Counted from the stretch's first letter, positions 25,378-34,769 are shown. The stretch is DNA of 64,000 bases from Siphonobacter aquaeclarae (GCF_900103285.1 NZ_FNGS01000003.1:62001-126000), one strand, 5' to 3'. Notes: generated by a model not told the origin, from the sequence alone. Numbers and translations are program-made.

Positions 25378-26700
25378 ATGCCAGTGGTTCAGCAGGTATT
25401 ATTTGCCCTTGTGCTCGGATTTGTCGGATGGACGATGTTCCGCCGGATTTCCGTCATCAAAAAGACGATTGCTCTCGGCAAGCCGGAGGATCTGACTGAC
25501 CGTCCGGGCGAGCGGCTATCGACCATGCTCCGCATTGCCTTCGGGCAGAAGAAAATGTTTGACCGGCCGGTCGTCGGGGTTCTCCACTTCCTGGTTTATG
25601 CCGGTTTTCTGCTGATCAACCTGGAAGTACTGGAGATTGTGCTGGATGGATTATTCGGCACGCACCGCCTCCTGGCGCCACTACTGGGCGGTTTCTACCC
25701 GATTCTGATCGGCTTTTTCGAATTGCTGGCGCTGGGTGTACTCGTGGCCTGTTCCATCTTCCTGATCCGCCGGAATACCGGAAGCGTACCCCGCCTGTCG
25801 CCCGCCCGGCACCGCGAACTGAACGGCTGGCCCGTGAAAGATGCCAATACGATTCTGGTGATCGAAATTGTCCTGATGATCGCCATTCTGAGTATGAACG
25901 CTGCGGATAGTCTTCTGCAGGAGCGCGGAGAACTGGCGGCGACGGGTCCCTACCTGGTCAGCCGCTGGCTGATGCCGCTGTTTTCGGGTTTGGGCGACGG
26001 CGCGCTGCATGCCATCGAGCGTGGCGCGTGGTGGTTCCACATTCTCGGGATTTTTGCTTTCGCGGTGTATGTCACGTATTCCAAGCACCTGCACATCTTC
26101 CTCGCGTTTCCAAATACCTATTTCACCCGTCTGAAACCGAAGGGAGAAATGGAAAACATGCCGGCGGTGACGAAGGAAGTCAAACTCATGCTCGGCTTGC
26201 AGACGGACAGCGGCGAAGCACCGGCCGAACCCGGCCGGTTTGGCGCAAAGGACGTTATGGACCTGTCCTGGAAAAACCTGATGGACGCCTACTCCTGCAC
26301 CGAATGCGGGCGGTGCACCGCCTCCTGCCCCGCCAATATCACCGGCAAGAAGCTATCGCCGCGGAAAATCATGATGGATACCCGCGACCGCCTCGAAGAC
26401 CTCGGCCGGAACATGCTGGCCAACGGCGGAGAGATCAAAGACGACGGGAAATTCCTCCTCGGCGATTATATAACGGCCGAAGAACTCAGGGCCTGTACTA
26501 CCTGCCAGGCGTGCGTGGAAGCCTGCCCGGTACTCATCAATCCCCTGGATATCATCCTGCAACTGCGCCGGTACCAGGTTATGGAAGAATCTGACGCGCC
26601 GGCTTCCTGGAACAGTATGTTTCAGAACCTGGAAAACAACCAGGCGCCGTGGAAATTCTCTCCCGGAGATCGCTTTAACTGGGCCGAAAAAGTGAATTAA
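25378..26700 (+). CDS. Membrane Fe-S oxidoreductase subunit (HdrC/NarI-like)
   Basis: 440 aa. The N-terminal 260 residues have about five membrane segments like the cytochrome b subunit of nitrate reductase gamma (for example HFLVYAGFLLINLEV and WWFHILGIFAFAVYVTYSKHLHIF). The C-terminal part has two 4Fe-4S ferredoxin-type clusters, YSCTECGRCTASCP (about 306-318) and ACTTCQACVEACP (about 371-383). This architecture joins quinone-linked membrane electron transfer to a heterodisulfide-reductase-type Fe-S relay. The CCG-domain partner is the next gene, 12 bp away. The electron donor is unknown; fatty-acid or lactate-type oxidation is possible. Confidence 0.85.
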   Translation: MPVVQQVLFALVLGFVGWTMFRRISVIKKTIALGKPEDLTDRPGERLSTMLRIAFGQKKMFDRPVVGVLHFLVYAGFLLINLEVLEIVLDGLFGTHRLLAPLLGGFYPILIGFFELLALGVLVACSIFLIRRNTGSVPRLSPARHRELNGWPVKDANTILVIEIVLMIAILSMNAADSLLQERGELAATGPYLVSRWLMPLFSGLGDGALHAIERGAWWFHILGIFAFAVYVTYSKHLHIFLAFPNTYFTRLKPKGEMENMPAVTKEVKLMLGLQTDSGEAPAEPGRFGAKDVMDLSWKNLMDAYSCTECGRCTASCPANITGKKLSPRKIMMDTRDRLEDLGRNMLANGGEIKDDGKFLLGDYITAEELRACTTCQACVEACPVLINPLDIILQLRRYQVMEESDAPASWNSMFQNLENNQAPWKFSPGDRFNWAEKVN

Positions 26701-26712
26701 TCAGCAAAAAAC

Positions 26713-27498
26713 ATGGAATACAAGGTCCCGACGATGGCCGATCTCACCGCAGCGGGAGAAACGCCGGAAGTGCTGTTCTGGGTAGGATGTGCGGGTAGTT
26801 TTGACGACCGCTACAAGCGGGTAACCGTCGCTTTTGTCCGGATTCTCAACCAGGTCGGTATCAAATTTGCCGTACTGGGTACCGAGGAAAGCTGTACCGG
26901 AGATCCTGCCCGGCGTGCCGGAAACGAATTCCTGTTTCAGATGCAGGCGGTGGCGAATATCGAAGTGCTGAATATGTACGGCGTCAAAAAGATCGTGACG
27001 GCCTGCCCGCATTGCTTCAATACCCTCAAAAACGAATACCCCGATCTGGGTGGCAACTACGAGGTCATTCACCATTCGACCTTCCTGCAGCAACTCATTG
27101 ACGACGGTCGACTGAAAGTACAGGGAGGAGCCTTTAAAGGCCGGAAAATCACCTACCACGATTCTTGCTACCTGGGCCGGGCGAACGACGTCTACGAAGC
27201 GCCCAGAGCCATTATCACCGCGCTCGACGCCGATCTGACCGAGATGAAACGGTCCCGCAAAAACGGCCTCTGCTGCGGCGCAGGCGGCGGACAGATGTTC
27301 AAGGAACCGGAACCCGGCAAAAAAGATGTGAACGTCGAGCGTATTGAAGAAGCCCTGGGTACCGGCGCCGAGACCGTTGCCGTAGCCTGCCCCTTCTGCA
27401 TGGTCATGATGACCGACGGCGTCAAAAACAAGGAAAAGGAAGATACGGTAAAAGTATTCGATCTGGCCGAGCTCGTTGCGAGCGCAAACGGCTGGTAA
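26713..27498 (+). CDS. CCG-domain Fe-S protein (HdrB/GlpC/LutA-like)
   Basis: 261 aa, cytoplasmic, with two cysteine-rich CCG domains, the site of the noncubane 4Fe-4S cluster in heterodisulfide-reductase B-type proteins. Domain one has WVGCAGSFD and ACPHCFNTL. Domain two has DSCYLGR, LCCGAGGGQMF and ACPFCMVMM. It is the partner of the upstream membrane Fe-S subunit, 12 bp away in the same operon, and together they equal the split subunits of GlpC/HdrD-like proteins. The substrate is unknown. It ends against the stop of the convergent epimerase-like gene with no gap. Confidence 0.87.
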   Translation: MEYKVPTMADLTAAGETPEVLFWVGCAGSFDDRYKRVTVAFVRILNQVGIKFAVLGTEESCTGDPARRAGNEFLFQMQAVANIEVLNMYGVKKIVTACPHCFNTLKNEYPDLGGNYEVIHHSTFLQQLIDDGRLKVQGGAFKGRKITYHDSCYLGRANDVYEAPRAIITALDADLTEMKRSRKNGLCCGAGGGQMFKEPEPGKKDVNVERIEEALGTGAETVAVACPFCMVMMTDGVKNKEKEDTVKVFDLAELVASANGW

Positions 27499-28302
27499 TC
27501 ATGGAAAATACAGCGGGTCAGGATACAGAAAGGAATATGTAAGCCGTTCTGCTATTCTTTCCCCCGAAATCAATTTGAAAGGCAATGGCCGGGCGGGTTC
27601 CTCGAAAACAGGCGCTTCCCAGCCTTTGTCTTTTGCATTTTGAAGATAGACTTCTTTGCGGGAAGGATGTTGGGGAGCGACAACGTTGAATACTTCACCC
27701 CATACACCCTGCTCAATCACCTGGCGGATCAACCCGATCACGTCTTCCCGATGAATGAAATTGACGGGTGTGGCGCCGTTCGATACCGTTTTTCCGATAA
27801 AGTACTTGCCTGCCACGCGATCGTCGCCCATAAGCCCGCCACAGCGCAAAATAGTGGCCGGATGGCCGCTGTTTTGTAAGGCTGTTTCTGCCCGTACCAA
27901 TGGATGGCCGGGTATGACATCGTTGGATTCGGTGATCACTTCCGGACTGTCAGGATAGACGGACGTCGAGGAGATATAGATCAGTTTTCCCGAAAAACCC
28001 GCCAGATGCCGGAGCAGGGCATCGATCTGCGCCGGATGGAAATCATCGCCGTGCTGCCCGGCGCGGGGCGGGATGCTGATGATCAGTACATCGCTGTTCA
28101 ATAGGCTATCCAAACCCGCCGACGGCTCCGGGTCGAAGCGGAGCACGAGCGGATGAATGCCTGCCTGCGCCAGGTTTTCAGTTTTTTCGGGGGAGGTAAC
28201 GGTTCCGGTGACGTCGTATCCGGCAGCCGCCAGGTGCTTTCCGAGCGGCAGGCCGAGCCAGCCGCAACCGACGATTCCGATTTGCTTCATCGGTTCAGAC
28301 AT
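27499..28302 (-). CDS. NAD-dependent epimerase/dehydratase-like protein (YeeZ type)
   Basis: 267 aa with an N-terminal Rossmann fold (IGIVGCGWLGLPLGKHL, glycine-rich loop) and the extended-SDR region IYISSTSVYPDSPE. The sequence resembles the YeeZ/atypical-SDR group, in which the classic YxxxK is degenerate. The reaction is unknown. Its stop is immediately adjacent to the convergent CCG gene, with no room for a separate terminator. Its start overlaps the end of nadD by eight bases, indicating co-transcription with nadD. Confidence 0.82.
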   Translation of the reverse strand: MSEPMKQIGIVGCGWLGLPLGKHLAAAGYDVTGTVTSPEKTENLAQAGIHPLVLRFDPEPSAGLDSLLNSDVLIISIPPRAGQHGDDFHPAQIDALLRHLAGFSGKLIYISSTSVYPDSPEVITESNDVIPGHPLVRAETALQNSGHPATILRCGGLMGDDRVAGKYFIGKTVSNGATPVNFIHREDVIGLIRQVIEQGVWGEVFNVVAPQHPSRKEVYLQNAKDKGWEAPVFEEPARPLPFKLISGERIAERLTYSFLYPDPLYFP

Positions 28303-28867
28303 AAAACTTTTTCCACTTGATATACGCCTCCACTTCTTCCGGAACCATATACCGGATGGTCCGCTCGGCTTTCAGCTGCGCACGGATAAACGTCGCCGAG
28401 ATATCGAGCAGCGGCGCTTCGAAAAAGCGTACTTGTGGATGGGTTTTCAACGCGCTTGCCTCCGCGTTGGGGCGGGGGTATACGTACAACCCGAAGTCAT
28501 TCAGGATTTCTTCATAGTCTTTCCAGTTCGGAAACTGACCGAGGTTATCTTCCCCGATAATCAGCCGGAAGGTATGCTGCGGGTGTTTTTCCCGCAGTTT
28601 TTTCAGTGTATCGATCGTATAGCTGGGTCGCGGCAGGGAGAACTCTACATCGCTGACTTTCAGCTTGCTGTTGTTCTGCGTTGCGAGCTCGACCATCTTG
28701 TACCGGTCTTCCTCATGCAATAGCTGCTTGTTACGCTTGAACGGATTCTGTGGAGTTACCACAAACCAGACCTGGTCAAGGTCGGTACTTTCGGCCATGA
28801 CATTCGCGACGATCAGGTGACCGATGTGAATGGGGTTAAACGAACCGAAGAATAAACCGATGTTCAT
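28295..28867 (-). CDS. nadD: Nicotinate-nucleotide adenylyltransferase
   Basis: NadD adenylates nicotinate mononucleotide in NAD synthesis. 190 aa with the nucleotidyltransferase motif GSFNPIHIGHL at residues 9-19, the substrate region VVTPQNPFK and the C-terminal ISATFIRAQ, equivalent to the ISSTxIR motif that binds the triphosphate. It lies in a minus-strand run prfA, rmuC, nadD, epimerase with small gaps. Confidence 0.94.
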   Translation of the reverse strand: MNIGLFFGSFNPIHIGHLIVANVMAESTDLDQVWFVVTPQNPFKRNKQLLHEEDRYKMVELATQNNSKLKVSDVEFSLPRPSYTIDTLKKLREKHPQHTFRLIIGEDNLGQFPNWKDYEEILNDFGLYVYPRPNAEASALKTHPQVRFFEAPLLDISATFIRAQLKAERTIRYMVPEEVEAYIKWKKFYV

Positions 28868-28879
28868 AGGTATTGGACA

Positions 28880-30154
28880 TTAGGACGCGTCGTCGTCATC
28901 GGCCTGGTCGAGCCAGGCCTGGGGCAGGTCTTTCGTTGCCCGCGCGCCGAGCGCCTTGATTTTTTCGGCTGTGCGGAGGAGGTTTCCGCGGCCTTCCGAC
29001 AGTTTTTTGACGGCTTCGTCGTAGGCGTTTTGGGAGGAGCGCAGCGTCTCCCCCACTTTCGTCAGATCCCGTAGAAAACCTTCGAATTTATCGTACAATT
29101 CCCCGCTGAGCCGGGCGATTTCGAGGGCGTTTTTGCTTTGTTTTTCGAATTTCCAGATACTGGCAACGGTACGTAAGGTAGCCAGCAATGTTGTCGGGCT
29201 GACGAGTACAATACGTCTTTCCCACGCAAACTGAAACAGCTCGGCATCCCCCTGAATCGCCAGGCTAAAGGCCGGCTCCACCGGCATGAAGAGCAGTACA
29301 AACTCCGGTGTCAGGAGGCCTTCCGCCGTCTCATACTTCTTTTCGGCAAGCAGGCGGATATGCGTGCGAACGGATCCCAGGTGAGCCGTAAGATATCGCG
29401 TCTTCTCTGCCTCGTCGGTCGCGTTCATGCAGCGCTCATAAGCGGTCAGGGATACCTTGGCGTCGATGATGAGGTGTTTCTGATCCGGAAGAGAAATGAC
29501 AATGTCCGGTCGGATAAGCTGATTGTCAGCGTTTTGTGTGACAACCTGTGTCTGATACTCTTTTCCCTTTACCAAACCCGACCGTTCAAGTATCCGCTCC
29601 AGGATGACTTCGCCCCAGCCACCCTGCTGTTTGGTGTCGCCTTTGAGCGCTTTGGCGAGGTTATCGGCGTCGAGGCTGAGTTTCTGGCTCAGGTCATGCA
29701 ATTTCCGGACTTCGGCGAGCAGGCTTACCTTATCCCGCAGTTCTTCCTTGTACGTTTCCTCGATTTTTCGTTCGAAGGCCTGAATTTTCTCGCCGAGCGG
29801 ATTGAGCAGTTGGTGAAGATTGGTCTGATTCTGTTCCGTAAAACGCCTGGATTTTTCTTCCAGCAGGTCATTGGCCAGCAGCCGGAATTGCTTGGAAAGT
29901 TCTTCCTGCTGGAAATGAAGCTTGTCTTCGAGGTTGCGGTAATCAGCCTCCAGCGCTGCCAGCTGCCGGTTGAGATCAAGCGTCTGCGTGCGCTCGGAAG
30001 CGAGCAGCTGCCGGGTTTGGGTGAGGTCTTCCCGGGCGGTTGCCAGACCCGATTCTGCGACACGAAGGGCGGCCCCCTGCCGCCCCCGCGCGACAAACCA
30101 GGCGGCGATTGCCCCCGTAGCCAGCCCGATAAGAAGGAAAAGCAGTTCGTTCAC
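28880..30154 (-). CDS. rmuC: DNA recombination protein RmuC
   Basis: 424 aa. An N-terminal membrane helix (LLFLLIGLATGAIAAWFV) is followed by about 90 residues of coiled coil and then the PD-(D/E)XK-like RmuC domain (GGWGEVILERILERSGL, RPDIVISLPDQKHLIIDAKVSL, where the catalytic Asp and DAK lie). RmuC limits recombination at inverted repeats and acts against foreign DNA in some bacteria. It is 12 bp upstream of nadD and 55 bp downstream of prfA. Confidence 0.93.
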   Translation of the reverse strand: MNELLFLLIGLATGAIAAWFVARGRQGAALRVAESGLATAREDLTQTRQLLASERTQTLDLNRQLAALEADYRNLEDKLHFQQEELSKQFRLLANDLLEEKSRRFTEQNQTNLHQLLNPLGEKIQAFERKIEETYKEELRDKVSLLAEVRKLHDLSQKLSLDADNLAKALKGDTKQQGGWGEVILERILERSGLVKGKEYQTQVVTQNADNQLIRPDIVISLPDQKHLIIDAKVSLTAYERCMNATDEAEKTRYLTAHLGSVRTHIRLLAEKKYETAEGLLTPEFVLLFMPVEPAFSLAIQGDAELFQFAWERRIVLVSPTTLLATLRTVASIWKFEKQSKNALEIARLSGELYDKFEGFLRDLTKVGETLRSSQNAYDEAVKKLSEGRGNLLRTAEKIKALGARATKDLPQAWLDQADDDDAS

Positions 30155-30209
30155 GGTAAAAAAAGGTTCTGCCCCGCTGGACAGAACCGTATTGAGCGTT
30201 TGGAAAACC

Positions 30210-31280
30210 TTACAGGGCTCCCTCTTTCAGTCGTTCTGCGTTTTCCGCAATCCGAAGCTGTTCGATGAAGTCGCCGATGTCTCCGTCCATGACCGCCGGC
30301 AGGTTGTACACGGTATAGCCGATGCGGTGATCCGTCACGCGGGACTGCGGGTAATTATACGTCCGGATTTTGTCGGAACGGTCGCCCGAACCCACCATGC
30401 TTTTCCGGGCGCCCGAAATTTCAGCCTGCTGCTTTTCCAGTTCCATTTCGTAGAGGCGGGAACGGAGGACCGTCATCGCCTTCTCGAAGTTTTTGATCTG
30501 GGACCGTTCGTCCTGGCATTGTACGACGAGCCCTGTCGGCAAGTGCGTCACCCGGACAGCGGAGTAGGTCGTGTTGACCGACTGTCCACCGGCTCCTGAC
30601 GAGCAGAAGGTATCCTTTCGGATGTCGTTCATGTTGATCTGAACGTCTACTTCGTCTGCTTCGGGGAGTACGGCAACCGACGCAGCCGAGGTATGGATAC
30701 GTCCCTGAGACTCCGTCGCCGGTACACGCTGTACGCGGTGTACACCGGATTCGAATTTCAGTTTTCCGTATACATCTTCCCCCTGAACGGAGCAGATGAT
30801 TTCCTTGAACCCGCCGGAGCTGCCTTCGGTCTGGTCCATGACCTGAAACTGCCAGCCCTGGTTCTGGGCGAAGCGCTGGTACATCCGGAAGAGGTCGCCG
30901 GCAAAAATCGCGGCTTCGTCTCCGCCGGTACCGCCCCGTACTTCCAGAATGATGTTCCGGCTGTCGTTCGGATCTTTCGGAATGAGCAGTTCCTTGAGCT
31001 CCTGCTCAAGGATTTCCTGCTTCGGATTAAGTTCGTCGAGCTCGATTTTCGCAAGCTCCCGGAATTCTTCGTCTTTTTCAGTAGTGAGTACTTCTTTGGC
31101 CGAGCTGATCTGGCCGAGGAGGAGGAGGTATTCGTCGTATTTGGCGACGATTTTTTCCAGGTCTTTGTACTCTTTGCTCAGGGATTTATACCGCTTCACG
31201 TCGCCGGCTACTTCCGGCTGGACGATCTGCTGAGAGACTTCGTTGAATCGTTCCCGTATGGCTTCTAGTTGCTCAAGCAT
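30210..31280 (-). CDS. prfA: Peptide chain release factor 1
   Basis: RF1 terminates translation at UAA and UAG. 356 aa from the ATG at 31280. The ORF is open for 23 more codons upstream but these lack similarity, and a promoter lies beyond them. The catalytic GGQ is at 231-233 ([16 protein letters not shown]). The anticodon-like tripeptide, PAT in RVPATES (about 187-189), corresponds to the PxT loop of RF1, not the SPF of RF2. Confidence 0.95.
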   Translation of the reverse strand: MLEQLEAIRERFNEVSQQIVQPEVAGDVKRYKSLSKEYKDLEKIVAKYDEYLLLLGQISSAKEVLTTEKDEEFRELAKIELDELNPKQEILEQELKELLIPKDPNDSRNIILEVRGGTGGDEAAIFAGDLFRMYQRFAQNQGWQFQVMDQTEGSSGGFKEIICSVQGEDVYGKLKFESGVHRVQRVPATESQGRIHTSAASVAVLPEADEVDVQINMNDIRKDTFCSSGAGGQSVNTTYSAVRVTHLPTGLVVQCQDERSQIKNFEKAMTVLRSRLYEMELEKQQAEISGARKSMVGSGDRSDKIRTYNYPQSRVTDHRIGYTVYNLPAVMDGDIGDFIEQLRIAENAERLKEGAL

Positions 31281-31346
31281 GGTCTTAAAAAGCCGGAATC
31301 TGAAGGTTCCGGTAGGTATTTGGAGCCGAAAAATGGCTGTACGTGG

Positions 31347-31354
31347 CAAAGATA
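31347..31354 (-). promoter_or_regulatory. prfA promoter -7 element
   Basis: TATCTTTG on the minus strand, 67 bases before the prfA ATG. The same octamer serves the divergent gene at 31461. Confidence 0.45.
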
Positions 31355-31460
31355 GCCAATAAAAACCACTTCAGGCAGAACGCAAATACCGGACGTTTTG
31401 TTACCCCCGAACCCTGTATACAATTTAACAAACGGAATCGCGTTTATACGGGGATCTATC

Positions 31461-31468
31461 TATCTTTG
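31461..31468 (+). promoter_or_regulatory. Promoter -7 element next to a GTG start
   Basis: TATCTTTG matches TAnnTTTG and ends five bases before the GTG at 31473, implying a nearly leaderless message. Confidence 0.45.
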
Positions 31469-31472
31469 CATC

Positions 31473-31856
31473 GTGAACGTCTTCAGAATCAAAGGTTTGG
31501 TCCTATTGCTGGTGCTGTGCAGCTTCTCTGTACAGGCCATCAATATTCCTTTGGTCAGAAGATCGAAAAAAGTGATCATCAACGGCGAAGTAGTACGGGT
31601 CCGCGAGCATATTCTGACGTTCAAGGTAAATCCCGAAGTACGCCTGTCCACGTTCGATACCCCCTGGGGCCGCCGGCAGTTTGATATGCTGGGCGATTTC
31701 CTCCCTTTCCTGCATTTCCTCAAATCGGACCGGATTTTTGCTCCTCCGTCCTATACGCGCTCCGGGAATCTCTTCAGTGCCGTACCTTTGTCAAAAACAC
31801 AGGGGTATGGATCTGTTTTTGAGCCGTCGTCTTCGCCCGTTCTGGCTAGCAAGTAA
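31473..31856 (+). CDS. Small secreted protein, GTG start (unknown function)
   Basis: 127 aa from the GTG at 31473, chosen because it yields a proper signal peptide (NVFRIKGLVLLLVLCSFSVQA) directly after a promoter box; a longer ORF begins at 31398 but without family resemblance. The mature part is basic (PLVRRSKKVIINGEVVRVREHIL) and ends in a low-complexity serine/proline stretch. It overlaps the following lipoprotein gene by 50 bases in another frame, so the last residues may matter little. No family recognised; it could be specific to this lineage. Confidence 0.5.
   Translation: MNVFRIKGLVLLLVLCSFSVQAINIPLVRRSKKVIINGEVVRVREHILTFKVNPEVRLSTFDTPWGRRQFDMLGDFLPFLHFLKSDRIFAPPSYTRSGNLFSAVPLSKTQGYGSVFEPSSSPVLASK
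31783..31790 (+). promoter_or_regulatory. Promoter -7 element inside the preceding ORF
   Basis: TACCTTTG, 16 bases before the ATG at 31807, gives the lipoprotein gene its own transcription start within the 3' end of the upstream ORF. Confidence 0.45.
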
Positions 31857-32400
31857 TCTTCTTTTGATAGGTATTTTGGTGATTTCCTGCGAATTCAAAC
31901 GCCTGGATGCGCAGCGCATTCAGCAGGAAATGAAGAGCCAGCAAATCCGGCAGGTTACCGCTGCACAGGTTTCAGCCATCGCTGCCCAATGGGGTGAAAA
32001 GATAGCGGCGGAACTCGGCAAGCTTCCCCTGCACGGTATTACCTCCCTGCCCCAGGCCGATTCTCTCGCGAAAACGTATGGCGCCCGGATCCGGTTTGTC
32101 AGCAACCTGGCCGACCCGTCGTTTGATGTGAAAACCAGAGAAGTGTTTGACGCCTATCGGTACAACGCAACACATCGCCTACCGCAGGAGAATAACCTTC
32201 AGAAGCTGGGAGACGGCAGCGAATGGCTATATACCATTCCGGTTACAGCCGATAAACCCCTGCTCGACGCCGGAAAGGCCGCCGGTTTACCGGCATCGCT
32301 TCAGGAAAAGGACCTTGCCGGCGTCTGGACCGTCTATTTCAACAGAAAAGAACTCATACGCCTCGTCAGTCCGAAAGAACTCGACGCCCTTCCCCGTTGA
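31807..32400 (+). CDS. Lipoprotein with DUF3365-like sensor region
   Basis: About 197 aa from the ATG at 31807, preceded by a promoter box. A longer in-frame ORF from 31681 is rejected because it would bury the signal. The hydrophobic N terminus ends in a lipobox (LLLIGILVISC). The mature part (KTREVFDAYRYNATHRLPQENNLQKLGDGSEWLYTIPV) resembles DUF3365/Tll0287-like domains of the PAS-like heme or redox sensor group. However, the heme-binding cysteines expected in that family are not seen, so the assignment is tentative. Confidence 0.65.
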   Translation: MDLFLSRRLRPFWLASNLLLIGILVISCEFKRLDAQRIQQEMKSQQIRQVTAAQVSAIAAQWGEKIAAELGKLPLHGITSLPQADSLAKTYGARIRFVSNLADPSFDVKTREVFDAYRYNATHRLPQENNLQKLGDGSEWLYTIPVTADKPLLDAGKAAGLPASLQEKDLAGVWTVYFNRKELIRLVSPKELDALPR

Positions 32401-32457
32401 AAATATTGTCAAGATTCCGTCGTTTGCTTACTGTCTTTCAAGGATTCCCCCTGCCAA

Positions 32458-34110
32458 ATGGAAAACCACTCGGATAAAAACATTCAGAACAGCCCGTCTG
32501 CCGTGCGCCTGCCTATGTTGCTGGCCGCTACCCTTGCCGGCGGGATACTCATCGGGGCGACTTTTTTCGGCGGGCGACCGGCCTATTCCGGCGATATCGT
32601 CCGAAATCTCAACAAATTCCGGGAAGTACTGACCTGGATTGATAATGCCTACGTCGATTCGGTGTCAACCGATACGCTCGTAGACTACGGCCTCGAAAAG
32701 ATGATGACACACCTCGATCCGCACAGTGTGTACATCCCCCGGAAGGAAGTAGCTGCGGCCAAGTCCCAGCTCGAGTCCGGTTTTGACGGCATCGGCGTCG
32801 AATTCAACATTTTCAATGATACTGTTTTTGTCATCAACGCCATTCCGGGCGGACCGTCTGCCCTCGCAGGCATTCGCTCGGGAGACCGCCTCCTGAAAGC
32901 CGACGGGACCAGCCTCGCCGGAAAGGACGTAGACAACCGATTGATTTTCAGTAAACTTCGCGGGATGAAAGGATCGGTTGTCAAACTGGATATCCAACGG
33001 AGGGGCGAAAAAGACCTGCTGCATTTTAACGTCACCCGCGGTCGCATTCCGTCGTATTCCGTATCCGCCGGCTATCTTATCGACGACAAAACGGGCTATA
33101 TCAAAATTGACCGGTTTGCCGAGTCAACCTATAACGAATTTCGCCAGGTACTGAGCGACCTGAAAAACCAGGGCATGCAGCGCCTGCTGCTCGACCTCCG
33201 TGGTAATGGCGGCGGGTTCAAGGACAGGGCCACTAATATTGTCGACGAACTGGTGGGCGGTAACAAACTGATTGTCCGGACAGACGGCAAGGGTACCCAG
33301 TTCGACGAAGAAACGTACGCCCGCAAAGACGGACTGTTTGAAAAGGGACCTGTTGTGCTATTGGTAGATGAAAACTCCGCGTCGGCGTCGGAAATTGTCG
33401 CCGGGGCTTTGCAGGACCACGACCGTGCGCTGCTCGTTGGCCGCAGGACGTTCGGAAAAGGACTTGTTCAGACGCCGGTGGATCTTTCCGACGGCTCGGA
33501 AATCCGCATCACAGTATCCCGTTACTACACTCCCAGCGGTCGCTGCATACAAAAACCCTATTCGATTTACGACAGTGACGACGAAGACCGTTACAAACAC
33601 GGAGAGCTGTTTTACGCCGACAGTATTAAACTCGATAAAAAGCAGGCTTTTAAAACCGACGGAGGTCGTACGGTTTATGGCGGTGGCGGTATTGTCCCTG
33701 ACATCTTTGTCTCGGCGGATACCAGCTACCGCACGCCATACCTGTATCAGCTGGCGGCACGGAATATCATGGCTGAATATGCGTTTAATTATGCCCTGTC
33801 GCATAAACAGGACCTGAGTAAGATGCCGTTTCGCGAGTACCTGGGTTCGTTTCAGGTAACCGACCGCATGCTTGCCGACGTTGTTACGATGGCCTCCGCC
33901 TCCGGAATCCGCCGGAATGATACGCAGTTTGCCCGCTGCAAGGGGTACCTCAGGGAACAGCTTAAAGCCCTGATTGCGAGCTATATCTGGGAAAAGAAAT
34001 CAGGAGGCCTTCGTAATGAACTCTATCAGGTGCTGAACGCCAACGATCCGACGTATAAGAAGGCGCTGGCCTGTTTTCCGCAGGCAAGCCAGATGGCCGC
34101 AGTGAAATAA
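32458..34110 (+). CDS. C-terminal processing peptidase (S41, CtpA-like)
   Basis: Periplasmic serine protease of 550 aa that trims or degrades proteins from their C termini. A membrane anchor at about 18-45 is followed by an N-terminal helical segment, a PDZ domain (DGIGVEFNIFNDTVFV, ALAGIRSGDRLLKADG) and the S41 core. The catalytic serine is Ser309 in DENSASASE and the lysine Lys334 in RTFGKG; their spacing of 25 equals that of E. coli Prc (Ser430, Lys455). About 150 C-terminal residues form an extra helical extension common in Bacteroidota members. A partial palindromic element starts three bases after the stop. Confidence 0.93.
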   Translation: MENHSDKNIQNSPSAVRLPMLLAATLAGGILIGATFFGGRPAYSGDIVRNLNKFREVLTWIDNAYVDSVSTDTLVDYGLEKMMTHLDPHSVYIPRKEVAAAKSQLESGFDGIGVEFNIFNDTVFVINAIPGGPSALAGIRSGDRLLKADGTSLAGKDVDNRLIFSKLRGMKGSVVKLDIQRRGEKDLLHFNVTRGRIPSYSVSAGYLIDDKTGYIKIDRFAESTYNEFRQVLSDLKNQGMQRLLLDLRGNGGGFKDRATNIVDELVGGNKLIVRTDGKGTQFDEETYARKDGLFEKGPVVLLVDENSASASEIVAGALQDHDRALLVGRRTFGKGLVQTPVDLSDGSEIRITVSRYYTPSGRCIQKPYSIYDSDDEDRYKHGELFYADSIKLDKKQAFKTDGGRTVYGGGGIVPDIFVSADTSYRTPYLYQLAARNIMAEYAFNYALSHKQDLSKMPFREYLGSFQVTDRMLADVVTMASASGIRRNDTQFARCKGYLREQLKALIASYIWEKKSGGLRNELYQVLNANDPTYKKALACFPQASQMAAVK

Positions 34111-34112
34111 CC

Positions 34113-34172
34113 TTCTGTGCATTCTGCGAGAAAAATTAAACCAGCTCACAGAAATCACAGAATACACAGAAT
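34113..34172. repeat. Palindromic 9-mer element, copy C (degenerate)
   Basis: The right arm (34144-34171) reads in reverse complement as TCTGTG+TAT, TCTGTG+ATT, TCTGTG+AGC, a full set of three units. The left arm (34113-34130) keeps only two units with two changes (TCTGTGCAT, TCTGCGAG) and lacks one 9-bp unit. It starts three bases after the S41 peptidase stop. Loss of exactly one unit suggests slippage. Confidence 0.75.
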
Positions 34173-34210
34173 AAAAAAACGGCTGTCTCCAGGGGGGACA
34201 GCCGTTTTTT
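34173..34210. terminator. Bidirectional terminator between convergent genes
   Basis: AAAAAACGGCTGTC pairs with GACAGCCGTTTTTT (34197-34210). It serves the S41 peptidase gene and the minus-strand gene that ends at 34209. Confidence 0.85.
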
Positions 34211-34682
34211 ATTGAGGCGTTTCTTCTTTCTTCTTCCGGAATTGCCAGGTAATGCCGAGCCAGGTCCGGAAATTTCCTGTTTTAAAATCTTCCCGGGAAT
34301 AAGGCGAAATCTCAAAAGCCACGCCCAGCTGCGGCACTTTGCTAAGCGGATAAACCCGCGTACCGACACTCAGGAAATAGCCCTGAAGCAACTTAGCATC
34401 GCTGTCCACAATCTTTCCGATGATACCCAGGTTGGCTCCTACGCCCGCGTAAAACAGATGGGTTGGCTTCCGGTAAAACGAAACCATCGGGGCGATTTCC
34501 GTATTGAGAGACGAAAAAATGGAGTTGGTCTGAAAGCGCGCATCCACCCAGAAGGGATTTTTCGGGTTGCTGCTGACGGTCAGAACGCTGTTGAAGGGGT
34601 AGTAGCCGACAGCCGCCTGCGCCTGCAACTCGTGTATTCCGGTTATCAGCAGAAGCAAACCGGAAAGAAAAAAGAATCTCAT
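34209..34682 (-). CDS. Small secreted beta-barrel-like protein
   Basis: 157 aa with a signal peptide (RFFFLSGLLLLITGIHELQAQ). The mature part alternates glycine/aromatic beta strands (GYYPFNSVLTVSS, HLFYAGVGANLGIIGKI, GYFLSVGTRVYPL, LGVAFEISPYSRE) and ends with WLGITWQFRKKK, as in small outer-membrane barrels of Bacteroidota. Function unknown. Convergent with the S41 peptidase gene, sharing a terminator. Confidence 0.7.
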   Translation of the reverse strand: MRFFFLSGLLLLITGIHELQAQAAVGYYPFNSVLTVSSNPKNPFWVDARFQTNSIFSSLNTEIAPMVSFYRKPTHLFYAGVGANLGIIGKIVDSDAKLLQGYFLSVGTRVYPLSKVPQLGVAFEISPYSREDFKTGNFRTWLGITWQFRKKKEETPQ

Positions 34683-34761
34683 AGTGCAAGTTTTGCCGCA
34701 AATTAGCGATTCCGCGCTAACCCGTTGCCCGAAATCCTAGCGAATTGACTTGCCGGTCCCC

Positions 34762-34769
34762 TACCTTTG
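34762..34769 (+). promoter_or_regulatory. Promoter -7 element of the flippase gene
   Basis: TACCTTTG, 39 bases before the ATG at 34809. A TTG (34745-34747) lies 14 bp upstream, shorter than ideal. Confidence 0.4.
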
